DNA from: Cladophialophora immunda
Lineage: Eukaryota; Ascomycota; Eurotiomycetes; Chaetothyriales; Herpotrichiellaceae
NCBI RefSeq assembly: GCF_000835495.1
Contig: NW_015622543.1
Span: 1,844,239-1,908,238 of the forward strand
Reading direction: 5' to 3'
Length of the DNA stretch: 64,000 nt
The notes under the pieces were generated by a model. That model was not told the DNA's origin, ran no database searches, and saw only the letters and a list, made by a program, of their open reading frames with translations. The position numbers and the translations under genes are program-made. Shown in pieces: positions 44,673 through 54,795 of this stretch. The number at the start of each line of letters is the position of its first letter. Positions within the stretch are counted from its first letter, which is position 1.

Positions 44673-45528
44673 CCTCAAGTCTGTGTCGCGGCGCAAAGGG
44701 TGCCGTTTCGCGACGACGTCCATAGCCGCTTTTGCGATCCCTCTGCACCGACCCACTGTGCCGTTACTGCCGGACATCGAGAAGTGGCCAGACTGCTGCT
44801 CGAATGCGACCCGACGATCAAAGAACTTGCGCAAAATGATCGTTGCCGAGCTATTCACATTGCAGCCGAACGGGGCCATATCCAGATTGTCCTTATGTTG
44901 CTCGATCACAATGCCTCGACTTTGTTCTCGGGCCGCTTTGGAACTGCACTACACTATGCCGCAAGGGAAGGCAATGCGGGCGTATGTGAGCTGTTGATCG
45001 AGTTCGACCAGAAAGTCAAGATTCCCACGCTTCATCGTCTCTTTGGGGGTGACCGAGGAGACTCGAGCCAAAGATTTCAATGACAACATCCCCCTTGCCG
45101 TCGCTGTCAATGCCGGACACGTCAAAGTCGTGGAGACAATCTTGCGGACAGCGCAGGTATCACCCAAGGTTCGAAATGAGTACAAAGAACTGCTTTTCCA
45201 CAATGCTGTGGCTGCTGGAGATATCGACATGGTAAATGTCTTCCTTGAGAGCGGCGCTTCGGCTGAATGGAAAGGCAAGGACAATGAGCGAGCTCTGCAT
45301 GTAGCTGCCAGAGCCGGGAATGCTCCAGTCGTTCGTCTTTTGCTCAAGCATGGTGCTGCGCCCAAAGTCAAAGACTCAGGTCTTTGTACTCCCTTGGAAA
45401 TTGCGAGAGGCCCAGAAGTGATTATGTTGCTCCGTGAAGCAGAGAGTCAAGTGTCAAAGGGCAAGGGAAAGCCACAGCCAAAAACAGTGCTCCCACCACC
45501 TCCGGCGTACTCGTCGTCGGCAAAATGA
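44673..45528 (+). pseudogene. 5'-truncated ankyrin-repeat gene
   Basis: Open frame 44673-45014 joined through a probable 43-nt intron (45015-45057, GTCAAG...CGAG) to 45058-45528. At least five ankyrin repeats are readable: PTHCAVTAGHREVARLLLE, RAIHIAAERGHIQIVLMLLD, TALHYAAREGNAGVCELLI, IPLAVAVNAGHVKVVETIL and RALHVAARAGNAPVVRLLLK. The intron restores the normal repeat spacing of about 33 residues. The C-terminus is a proline-rich tail and a normal stop. There is no ATG near the 5' end: the frame begins at the edge of the AT-rich block, so the N-terminal domains have been lost. If an upstream exon exists, it is not recognisable. It could still be expressed as a short ankyrin protein. Confidence 0.65.
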
Positions 45529-46403
45529 GAGTGTTTTTCTCAATGTGTGTGAGTTGTCGTATCACGTCGACTTGACTGGACTTCAATTCCACGATGCTGC
45601 TAGAGAGAAGTGTGTTTCAGAGTCCACATATAATCTCGCAGCATCAACAAAGGAACGATCTCGGCACTGGGTGCCGTGTGTTGACGTCCCAGCCGTTCTG
45701 CGAGGTAGCAGACTGTCCCTTTACAAGTTGCACAACTCCAGTCAACATACAACCCTCGAAACACAAACACCTGCTTTGAACTTGGGCAACTGGAATGGGA
45801 GTCAGCAGCAAGTTAAAAAGTCAGTGTTATCCGCGTTGTGAGCTCGGTCATGTCGTCTCAAGAGCAAAGTACGAGATCGAATTCCTGTGCGGCGGCCGGC
45901 TACATGAGATGAGCTCAAACGTGAAGCCTTAGAGTCGAGATGATCTGATCGTGGCAGTTTGGCTACCCTTGTTAGGGTCAGGGTATACATCTCTGCAAGC
46001 TGTGTCACAAGACAGACGCCGAACGTGCTGCCCGATCGAATCATGAGAAACAAACCCAGCCAGTGCTCATGTTGGTTGAACATAGTCGTCTATGAACTGC
46101 TGGAGGGCCCTCCTCCGCCTGACAGGAAATTTGCGGCTGAAATCAGATTCCAAAACGACTATCGAAAGCTTCTGCAAATTTAGCACGTTGAAGATGACAA
46201 AGGAGGCAATGATGGTATTTGGACAAGACATTCACCATCGTGACTTGGACACTTTAACAGTGTGAGAAGATGTGCTTAATTCGCTTCTCCTGTAAACCCT
46301 AGCACAGCATTTGCCCCAGACGTATCCATGTCATTTGATCTTGAGAGGACGAACCTCTGCTGGTCAACTAGGCTTTTTCTTCTTCCCACATTCACCATTC
46401 GAG
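45529..46403. other. Intergenic between ankyrin remnant and glyoxalase-fold gene
   Basis: About 875 bases between two convergent stops. No convincing open frame and no repeat recognised. Confidence 0.35.
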
Positions 46404-46972
46404 TCAATATTGGACCAGTTCAAGTAGATACCCATCGGGATCCTCGACAAAGCTGACAGCTTTGACGGACTCGCGTAAAGCAGGGCTGCAAATACGGCCA
46501 TCGAAGGCCGCACCCAAGGCCTTCGCCACCAACTCCTCGCCTATAGTAACACCGGGCTTCTTGACCACGGAAATGTTATATTCTTTGATCCGGGACATGC
46601 ATGCAGTCAAGTCAGGAACAGCGAAACACAGCTTTGCGAGGCCGAGATCAGGGTGCCTGGCAGGGCTGGTAAGGTATTGCTTTGGGTGCTGACCGGCGAG
46701 TCTTAGTAAAAGGATTTCCCAAGAGTTTCTCTGCATACCTTGGAACACACCAGCTCTAGAACCCCTTCCCGCGAGAGCACCTTGTCGGGTCCATTGCCAT
46801 CGGGATACCCCAGGAGCACAATTGTTAGGTCGTCAAAAGACAAGTCTACAAGCTTCTTCATGCCCAAACCAACCTCATAAAAGAGCAGAGATTTCTCTAG
46901 GTCTGAGACGCGAATACTGACATGATTGAATCTCCATCCTGTAGGAGGCGCGACTGCAGGCGATTCTGCCAT
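46404..46972 (-). CDS. Glyoxalase I/VOC-superfamily protein
   Basis: Two exons (46972-46739, 46688-46404) give 519 nt, 172 residues. The frame beyond the ATG upstream has only non-ATG starts. The VOC fold is clear: WRFNHVSIRVSDLEKSLLFY (strand-helix of module 1), VLELVCSK, then LAKLCFAVPDLTACMSRI (module 2) and FVEDPDGYLLELVQY with the last conserved glutamate. In GLO1-type enzymes a histidine stands in the GHI(G/A)xAVxD segment of module 2; here the aligned residues are AKL, so a usual metal ligand seems to be replaced. It may be a glyoxalase-like enzyme with altered metal site or another VOC activity. Methylglyoxal detoxification should not be assumed. Confidence 0.82.
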
Positions 46973-47808
46973 GACCGTTCCAGAGATCTTGGATTGGTAT
47001 TCGTTCCGCCTGGAGTCAAGGTTCTTCAACCTGGGAATGAACCAGGAGTTCCTTTTTGCTCGATCCTGGAGCGATGATCCTCACGATCGGTGGAGATGAA
47101 CCCTGCTCAGGGCCAAAAGTACAAGGGGTTTATCTGGGTCAGAATAATCTTCGTAATCTTTTCCGCCACAGCCCAAACAGTCGGGGTCAAGGCCGGACGT
47201 GGCCACATTACTGTTCAAAGTCTGACTGTCTGGAGACGAACCCGCCCCCGTTGGCATCCCCTCATCTCACCTCCGGGCCCAGTCTTCTTCCCCAGCAACC
47301 TTTTGAAATCAGAGGCCTACCCCAGCTCCTCAAGAAAGGTCGGACCGTGTGGACGCCGTTGGTGGGAGGGCAGAATATTAGTTTTCAGGGGAAGCCTCAT
47401 AGATTCGTAGGTCGGCGTCATTGATACCCGACTGTCAATCAAAGTATCCGCACAAGGCTTCGTCATGGCATGAGCATATGCTGCAATTCCAGTGGTGAGG
47501 GTCAAAGATTCGGGCGCCTCTATAGGCTGCAGGCCAGGATGCCTCCCCCGCCAATCCGTCTAGGCATGGGTGCGGGTGCGGGGGGTCTGGGGAGGCCTAT
47601 TGGCGAGATCGTCACTCCCTGTTCCCGGCTAGCCAGAGGCTGCAGTCTTTCTCGCCATCGATTCTTCCTGTCGGATTGCATCACATTTTCCATTCATTTC
47701 CATCGACAGTGCCTGGCGGTTCACCGAGCCAACTCGCCAGGTCTTGCAACCTCTGATTCATTGATCACTCACTTCTAACACAAAATTTCCAATCTACAAC
47801 ATCCCACC
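46973..47808. other. Divergent promoter region of glyoxalase-fold and bZIP genes
   Basis: About 835 bases between two divergent starts. C/T-rich stretches lie just upstream of the bZIP ATG. Overlapping short frames have no family likeness. Confidence 0.35.
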
Positions 47809-49683
47809 ATGACGCCCCAACCTTCAGGCAAGACCAAGCGCGGCTCCGCAACAGAGAGCGACCTGAAATCCGAAAAGAGAAAAGTCCGCAACCGTATCTC
47901 CCAACAGGCGTTCCGTGCCCGCCAAAGTCTGAAGGTCCAAGAGCTAGAAGAGCGTCTACAAGATATGACGAGGCCAGACGCCGCCCGAATGGCAGAGCTA
48001 CAAGACCAGAATACCGCCCTACGGGATCAGTTACTAGAATGCCACAAAAAGTTGACAAGCTTCGAAGTCTCGATTCAAGATCTCAAAAGACAAACTGCCC
48101 AAGTCCTTGGTATCGCCAACACCGGTGAGCAAGTAAGTCTCTATCCTTGCTTCGTTTTCGTTCTATAAGCCATCCTAATACCTATAAGAAATCAAAAGAC
48201 AGACGCTACAAACAGCGGGAAAGCGAGGGCGATTCAAGTCCAGGTGACCTATCGACAGTCCCTGAGGTTCTTGGTGGTGACATGATAGCGAGTCCGCCTC
48301 GGGCTGGAAGCGAGTACTTGGGTTCAGATCGATCGATGACACACGCAGAGGCAGAGTTGGTGGACAAAAATGCTTTGCCATCGCCAACAACGACCTTCGA
48401 TAGTCGCAACTGGGTGAGCGCGGTGGACGAGTCCAATAAGAACATCAGCCAGAATCTTTTTACAACTGCTACCTCTCCACCATCGGCACCTGTACCAGCA
48501 GAGAGTTTTCAAGTCCAAACGACTAATTGGGACAAGTTGCCAACTCATCCGCCTCTCTATGGGATGTCCGTTGATCCTCCTGACTCCAGTCTCAAGGCTT
48601 ATCACAATATCATGGATAGTCTTGCTTTCGTCGCAGACGGACCACACCCGCAGCCTCTACTATCGAATTCGCTTTTTTCAGATCACATCAATGCTCTGGA
48701 GTATTGCTGTCGTCAGGACACAGTCGGCCCCAACGGCTCAATAGTCGTGGACCCTTAGTAAGTTGAATCGATCGCCATACCCCTTCGGGTGCTAACTGAG
48801 TATCATTAGCATGGCCAAGGCAGTACACTTTTTACTATCTTCGTTCGTGAAGGTTTCTTGGTCAACTATGACTGCTTGGCACACTTATACAAAAGCTCTC
48901 ACTCCGCTAAGCGACATTATGCTCTGGCGATTAACCAAAAGTCGAAAAGCATACCTCAATATTCCTCCCTCGTACCGACCGACGAAACTCCAAATTTCAA
49001 CTCGTTACCCAAGCATTATTGACTGGGCACCGTGGCCGTCCCTCCGCGACAGACTGATAACTCTCCACTCCGCGAATCCGCGTCTAGACGAGCTTATCTG
49101 CGAGATCGGTAACGCCTATGTTGTCCAGACTGATCTATCGGAGCTGGTTGCCTTACCTCAGTCCGTTTATGGGTACATTGGAGTTTGGGATCTCGTTCGA
49201 GCAATCAATCCAAATCCTCAGCATCTTTCCAATGGAAGATCTGCATTTGAGACGTCCGAAACCTTTTCGAACCCGCAGAAAGGATGGCTGGAGGGATTCA
49301 GCACCTTCCAGGACGCTCTCAACCATATTGACCTGGACGATGACGAGAATGCCAGCCTTCCAGCCCTCAATGCCCAAGCTCTTTTCTCGTCCAGGTCTCT
49401 AGCTATTCAGGCGTTCAAGCTGCTTGGCATGGATCAGGGCGCCTCTTCTTTCTGCCTTGCGCCCTCCTTTTTCTTAAGGCATCCTGAATTGTACGATAAT
49501 CAGGTCAATCTTATGGCCTGTGGAGTTGCCCTGAAACCAGATACCGAGGAGTTATTTCCAGCTCCGGGAGAGCTTGATGCCGATGTGATGAGTAGATACA
49601 AGTCGTTGTCGAAGTATGCTCTCAGTGTCGCAAATGCGCCAACCCTGACTCGAGCAAATGATTGTATGCATCAGAGTTGTTGA
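47809..49683 (+). CDS. bZIP transcription factor with DUF3425 domain
   Basis: Three exons (47809-48132, 48189-48757, 48810-49683) give 1767 nt, 588 residues. The basic region NRISQQAFRARQSLKVQELE (about residues 27-46) fits the fungal NxxAQxxFR pattern with Ser in place of the usual Ala; a leucine zipper with heptad spacing follows to about 90. A serine/proline-rich middle leads to the DUF3425 domain (RYPSIIDWAPWPSLRDRLI near 375). Such proteins are nuclear activators of stress or metabolic genes. The gene diverges from the glyoxalase-fold gene and sits left of the enzyme cluster; no evidence shows it regulates that cluster. Confidence 0.88.
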
Positions 49684-50003
49684 CAGTTTATTTTTACTAG
49701 CGTTGAATGAATAATGATATGCTTATTCTCACATCTTCCTGCTCTGTTCGAGTTTGGTTTCAAAGTGATGGCGTATGGGCAGTGGCATTGACACAGAGGC
49801 CATGCAACTGTACGCCTCTAAGCCCAACCCTAGAATTCGGTACGAGTATCAGCCAGCAGAGTCTGTACCTGGCTGCTCTATCTCTTGCCTTTCGAAAACA
49901 AAAGGTGGGATGGACTCGTCAATTGATATTTTCATTCCGTACTTCCTTACCAAATGGACATGATGATCGCTCACAGAGATCAGAATTTTCGTTCTATCAG
50001 TGC
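49684..50003. other. Intergenic between convergent bZIP and PhyH genes
   Basis: About 320 bases between two convergent stops. Only 3' UTRs are expected. Nothing else seen. Confidence 0.35.
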
Positions 50004-50834
50004 CTAGACCTTCACTTCAGTGGGATTCTTCTGTGGAAACTGATCATCCAAGTATTTCAAGTTCAGTGCTCTCCCCAGGTTGGCGTTGATAGTCAGACCG
50101 AGCCATTCTTTCAATTCGGGTGAGAAGCTCTGCTTTGTTTGCTCGTCGAACTTCTCGCTCCAATTGACTTGCTGCCGCAAAAATGGTACAGTATAGTATC
50201 CAAACAGCAAGGCACGATCCTCGTTTGAAATATTCTCGCCGCTCGTGTGCCATACCCTGCCGTCCATAATCAATATCGACCCGGCCTTTGCCACGAATGG
50301 CTTGAGCATTTGTTTTGCATTGCGTGGGATCTGGTCCTCGTATTCCCATTTGTTGCTCCCTGGAATATACAGTGTTGCACCATTCTCAAAGTATACGTCG
50401 GTCAAACACCAGATGACATTGAGAGCCCAGACCTCCTTCCAGGGATCTGGCACGACCAGGGACATGTCAGAATGAAGGCCCATCGATTTCGATCCAGGTC
50501 GGGCAACATTTGCCGTGAAGTTTGAGATGAGAAACTCCTTCCCAAGAACAGACTGGACCATTTCGATGGCTGTCGGATGCTGGATAAGCTCCAGAAAGAT
50601 CTTGTCCAGTTGCATCAGGTAGAACACGCGGATATTGTTTGCGTTTGGATCGAGAAACTCCAGCCGTGTAGGATCCCCTTGTTTCTCACTTGCCTCTTTG
50701 GCTTTCCAGAGGCGTGACAAGACATTTTGAGTCTCTTCTTTGTTCAATATATCTGGTATGACGCACCAACCCTCGTCTTTTAGGTGTTGCTTCGCAGATG
50801 TCGTGTCAAAGTTCTTCGTCGAATAGGAATCCAT
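50004..50834 (-). CDS. Phytanoyl-CoA dioxygenase (PhyH)-family oxygenase
   Basis: A single exon of 276 residues starting at the ATG at 50834; the frame upstream has only a GTG. PhyH-type Fe(II)/2-oxoglutarate fold: LKDEGWCVIPDILNKEE at the N-terminus, the metal pair in MGLHSDMS near residue 130 (HxD), and the third ligand in ILIMDGRVWHTSGENIS near 205. The terminal arginine for 2-oxoglutarate is probably in NEDRALLFGYY. The family hydroxylates CoA esters in peroxisomes, but in fungal gene clusters similar proteins often act as tailoring oxygenases (for example hydroxylation, desaturation, ring expansion). No clear peroxisomal targeting tripeptide ends the protein (KV). It lies next to the MFS pump in the same orientation. 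Confidence 0.88.
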   Translation of the reverse strand: MDSYSTKNFDTTSAKQHLKDEGWCVIPDILNKEETQNVLSRLWKAKEASEKQGDPTRLEFLDPNANNIRVFYLMQLDKIFLELIQHPTAIEMVQSVLGKEFLISNFTANVARPGSKSMGLHSDMSLVVPDPWKEVWALNVIWCLTDVYFENGATLYIPGSNKWEYEDQIPRNAKQMLKPFVAKAGSILIMDGRVWHTSGENISNEDRALLFGYYTVPFLRQQVNWSEKFDEQTKQSFSPELKEWLGLTINANLGRALNLKYLDDQFPQKNPTEVKV

Positions 50835-51716
50835 TGGCCAAAGCAGTGAATCAGGCTTCACGTCAATTTATCAAGAGATTATGTCGTTCGGATAGTTGAG
50901 GTTTGCAGGTATCTAAGAGGTCTCTTATCTATAATCGCAAACTGCTCTGGCATGCTCATATATATCGACCATTCGCACTGTTTTGATCAGTGAGGCGTCA
51001 GAAGAGCTACAGTCAGCCGAATCTGACATCTGAAACTGGCACTTGTAAAGTTACAACACAACGATCTCTGTGCTCATGAGAGATTCCCCCGCCTAGACAG
51101 CCCAATCCAGAACCTCCACTTACCTAGGTAGGGATTTTGCCTCCTCAAGGAGAGCAGGGTACAAGGAAACCTCGGTTGAGAGACTGCGAAATCGCTCGGT
51201 GCCTACGCTGCAAACAAGACGCGCATGACAGCAAACACTAGTGGCTTGTGAGATCTCTTGGTTCTATCGTCATGCCACCTTTTGTTCAACATAACACTGC
51301 ATTACAAGTTGAGGTCGGAGTCGGTGCCCTGGAGCCTGAGTCAGCTCAACAAACCCAGCTGGCACTGTGAGCGAGTACTAGGTACTGTGTCTGGTTAGGT
51401 GGCTCTCATTTCAACTTGGATGAAGCAATTTGCTTTCCTTTCCCTAGTGACAATTGCCAGAGAAGTTGCTGACGACGAATATGAGATAGCAACTCGAAAA
51501 TTATTCAAATATTCTATCACATAGAAGGGAAGTTCTGGAGAATAGCTGCATATCTCTGGAGAGCAGATTCTGGGATTGATGAAGCAGTACTTCGAAATCT
51601 GAAGAATGGATATATACAGAGCTGTGAGGGCATTGAATCGCTGAGTTTCAGAACGCACTGATCTTGACCGTTATTTGATCGGATAGCACCTCAATCATAG
51701 GGAACATTCTCGCAGC
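50835..51716. other. Intergenic between PhyH and MFS genes
   Basis: About 880 bases, containing the PhyH promoter. A TATATAT element at about 50959-50965 lies some 125 bases upstream of the PhyH ATG. No gene seen. Confidence 0.4.
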
Positions 51717-54022
51717 TCAAACCTGTTCACTTGAGTCGTGAATCTCTTCCCGATGTTCCTCACCCACTTTGTCATGGCCATACTCTCCTTCCCCAGGCTT
51801 TGTAAGCGCGAGTACAGCACCCGCGTCCTCCTTGCCTCCTCTGTAGATTTGTCTGGGAATGTGGTCTGTGAACAATGGGTCGTAGTCTTTGATGATGACG
51901 CAGGCTACATCGACGTCGTTAGCACAAGCCTTGTGAAGGGCATACGCACTTACCAAACAGTCCGATCACGCCAATGGCGACGGCAGCGTAATACACATAC
52001 GAATAAGCAGCCGCATAAGCTGTGGCTGTAGCAGATCCAACTGCGGCCAAGATCTCGTTGGTCATTCCTGGGACTGCTTCCAGTGCAGCGGTTGTCCCTA
52101 CACCGAGTGCAGTGAACAGGTCTGTCAGAGAAGACTTGGGCAATCCCGCGTTGAGAGCAGCTGGCACAACATATTCTTGAAGCTTCTTGGGTGCTTCATT
52201 GGACAGAATGGTCACGAACACAGCTGTAAAGATACACCCCACTCCTGTGCGTCCGAGGAAGATGATGGAGAAACAGGTACCAAGATCAGCATCATTGGAA
52301 TCCAGTTGCACTAGTAGTCCGGTCATGACCTCGAGAATCCCAGCAGGGAATGTAGCCAAGAAAGAGAATGCTGCCGACTGACTGAAGTTGGATGAATTGC
52401 ATGATGCTAGAGCGCCTGTGCACGAAGTCAGCTATGCTCAAAACTCCTGCAGTAGGTTCCACCTACCCAGGAAAGCCACAGACACGGCCATCATCACGAT
52501 AAGTTGAATTCTCACATGCTTGATGATTGAGACGAACGGCCCGAGGATGACGATACCACCCCAGATTCCGAAGGCTATTGTCGTCTGATGGTTGTTAGCG
52601 GCATCTCAAGCTCGACGAAAGTACTTACAGATGCCCAGGCCTGCTTCTGCCAACTTGTAATAGTGGACGCATAGATGGCACTGTACGTCCCCACCCAGTC
52701 AGCAAAAGAAACCGGTGGAACTTTTGATTCACAGAAACCACATACGATACTTGTGATGGCCATAGAATGGCTGTGGCAAGGTAGACTGTGCCTGATACAG
52801 CGCTGATAATGAACAGCGGAGTGAATCCACGCAGATCCTTGAATAGATGCATGGGAATCAGCGGGTTAGGTGTATGCGAGAAAACCTCCCAAAATCCAAA
52901 CAGGACCAGGATAATACCGCCCGAGATCACAAGGCCAAGGATACGAGGCGAGGACCAGGAGACAGGATTGCCACCTTTACTTTGTTAGCTGAGATGCTTT
53001 GAGGTTCCGAACAACACTTACCCCATGAGATGCCAAGCAAGAACAGAACAAGTCCAGCCACAAGGAGAAACATACCGACCCAGTCGATACGCTTAATCTC
53101 TTGCATACGAGTACGCTCGTTTCCATGCAATTGTCGAAAGCTTGGTGGATGGTAGAACAACACCATGAGGATAAGAGCAATACCCTGGATGATCAGGTAA
53201 ATATAGTAAATCCACCTTTTCGATTGTCAGTTGAGTCAGGCAAACAACCAGTAGTCTCACTCACCTCCAAGAGGCTGTATGCGTCAACATCAATGCCAGG
53301 TAGGCTCCAAACCCGGTGGGTATCACATTGGGTACGACGACTAGGACAACTGCCAGGAACTTGTATTTGTTTGGGCACACTTCTCCTGTTGTGAGGCCGT
53401 AGCATGTACTAGGAATGGTTATGACTGGTTCACATGGGCAAGATAGCTGGAATACTCACTGCACACCAGCACCAAGCCCAAGCAGAACATTGGCACCAAC
53501 AAGTGTATTCATGGTTTTGGCCGTACCTGCAATGACGCCTGTCCAGATATTAGACTTAATTCCTGCTACCACCTGCAAGGTTTTGGACTTACCTCCGACG
53601 AAGCCAGCGCCAGTTGCTGCTATGAGGAACCATCGTCGTCCAAACTTGTCCGAGATTCTGCCAAACAGAATGAGAGAGACAGCAGATGCAACAGTCCAGA
53701 TGATCGAGAACAAGCTTGAGGTAGAACTAGGACCAATGTCGGCATTGATAACACTGATAACAGCAGCAGCAGGAGAGAATCCCCAGTAGCTGGCACTGTG
53801 TAGAATGTCAGCCAGCTGAAAGTAGAAGTCTTGCTGTACGCACACCGTGGACAAACTGATAGATACCAGTGCACCGATCAAAGAAGGGCTCATGAAGTAA
53901 CCACTCCTGACTTTACTCGCGTCAGTACTCAGAGCCTCTGAGTATTTGAAGTCATCAAGTTCTCCAGCATCTGCGTGCTCACGCTCGAGCTGCTGGAGTC
54001 TTGAGATTTGTGGCTCCGCCAT
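51717..54022 (-). CDS. TRI12-family major facilitator (efflux pump or siderophore-type transporter)
   Basis: Ten exons: 54022-53844, 53795-53593, 53538-53460, 53408-53265, 53215-53022, 52974-52746, 52680-52629, 52584-52467, 52415-51954, 51904-51717. They total 1848 nt, 615 residues, all in frame. About 14 membrane helices are expected. MFS motif A-like SLILFGRISDKFGRRWFLIA lies near 95-115, and family-type segments include TLVGANVLLGLGAGVQ, LTHTASWRWIYYIYLIIQGI and LGISWGGNPVSWSSPRI. The C-terminus ACVIIKDYDPLFTDHIPRQI is typical of fungal TRI12-like pumps. Such proteins export toxins or secondary metabolites, or import siderophores. Its place in the cluster favours export of, or uptake of a substrate for, the neighbouring enzymes. 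Confidence 0.88.
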
Positions 54023-54795
54023 TGTTGATGAGACACTTGTTGATCGGATTCCGAATGCCCTAGCAAAAGATTCAAGAGGTCGACGGACTGGGATGTATAT
54101 ATATGTAAGGCTCGGGCTACGGTAGCTCTAGCTTCACAATATCAAAGAAGACCCTGGTCCCCCACAACTCTCACAGATCAAGGGTTACCAACTTGATATA
54201 CTCCTGCTGGGGCATTCGGATCCGATGTAAAGGTTCAGTCTGGGGTTTGTTTATGGGGCCCCGTTTGGGGAGTACCCCGTAGTACCGCCCGCCATGATTG
54301 TCCCAAAATCAGGTGGATTAGTGTGTTAAATCTTACAAACTCAGAATGTCACTTACCATTTTCTGACCCGTGCGTCCGAGCTGATGTACCTACTAAAATA
54401 CCGGCTAAAACCTTGGATTGCCCTTTGATCATGGCTCCATACACCAATCTAGTTTCCACCTTGGGCATGAAGAACGCCTAGTCTGCTGAGCATTGACAAA
54501 GTTCAATAGTCAGAGTGGCACTCAAAATCATAGACATGATGACAGTTGAAACAATCAAGCTGTGTACGGTGAATGTCACGAGTTCATGGAATGCTTTCAG
54601 ACTCATTGTTAGGAATCCTCAATCCACTGATTTGAGATAGGAGAGTGGCCTACCACCCTAGCATCAGGTGGAGCTCGCGTGTGAGAGATACAGATGAAGT
54701 AGAACTTGTCAAAGTTTTATGGGTGCTCATGCTTCCTGTTGGCACTCGACATAGTATTGCATAGCCTGATATGTCTTATTTGTAGGCCATTGCAT
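54023..54795. promoter_or_regulatory. Promoter of the MFS gene and spacer to the regulator
   Basis: A TATATATA element at 54096-54103 lies about 75 bases upstream of the MFS ATG (read on the minus strand) and is a credible TATA box. The rest of the 770 bases shows no gene. A patch of runs of G and C (54240-54290) stands out. Confidence 0.45.

Noticed and set aside
45043..45083. Apparent frameshift in the ankyrin gene at a run of five G (45045-45049)
   Set aside because: A 43-nt intron (45015-45057) restores the frame and gives the normal ankyrin spacing of about 33 residues, whereas a one-base fix leaves a repeat that is about 14 residues too long.
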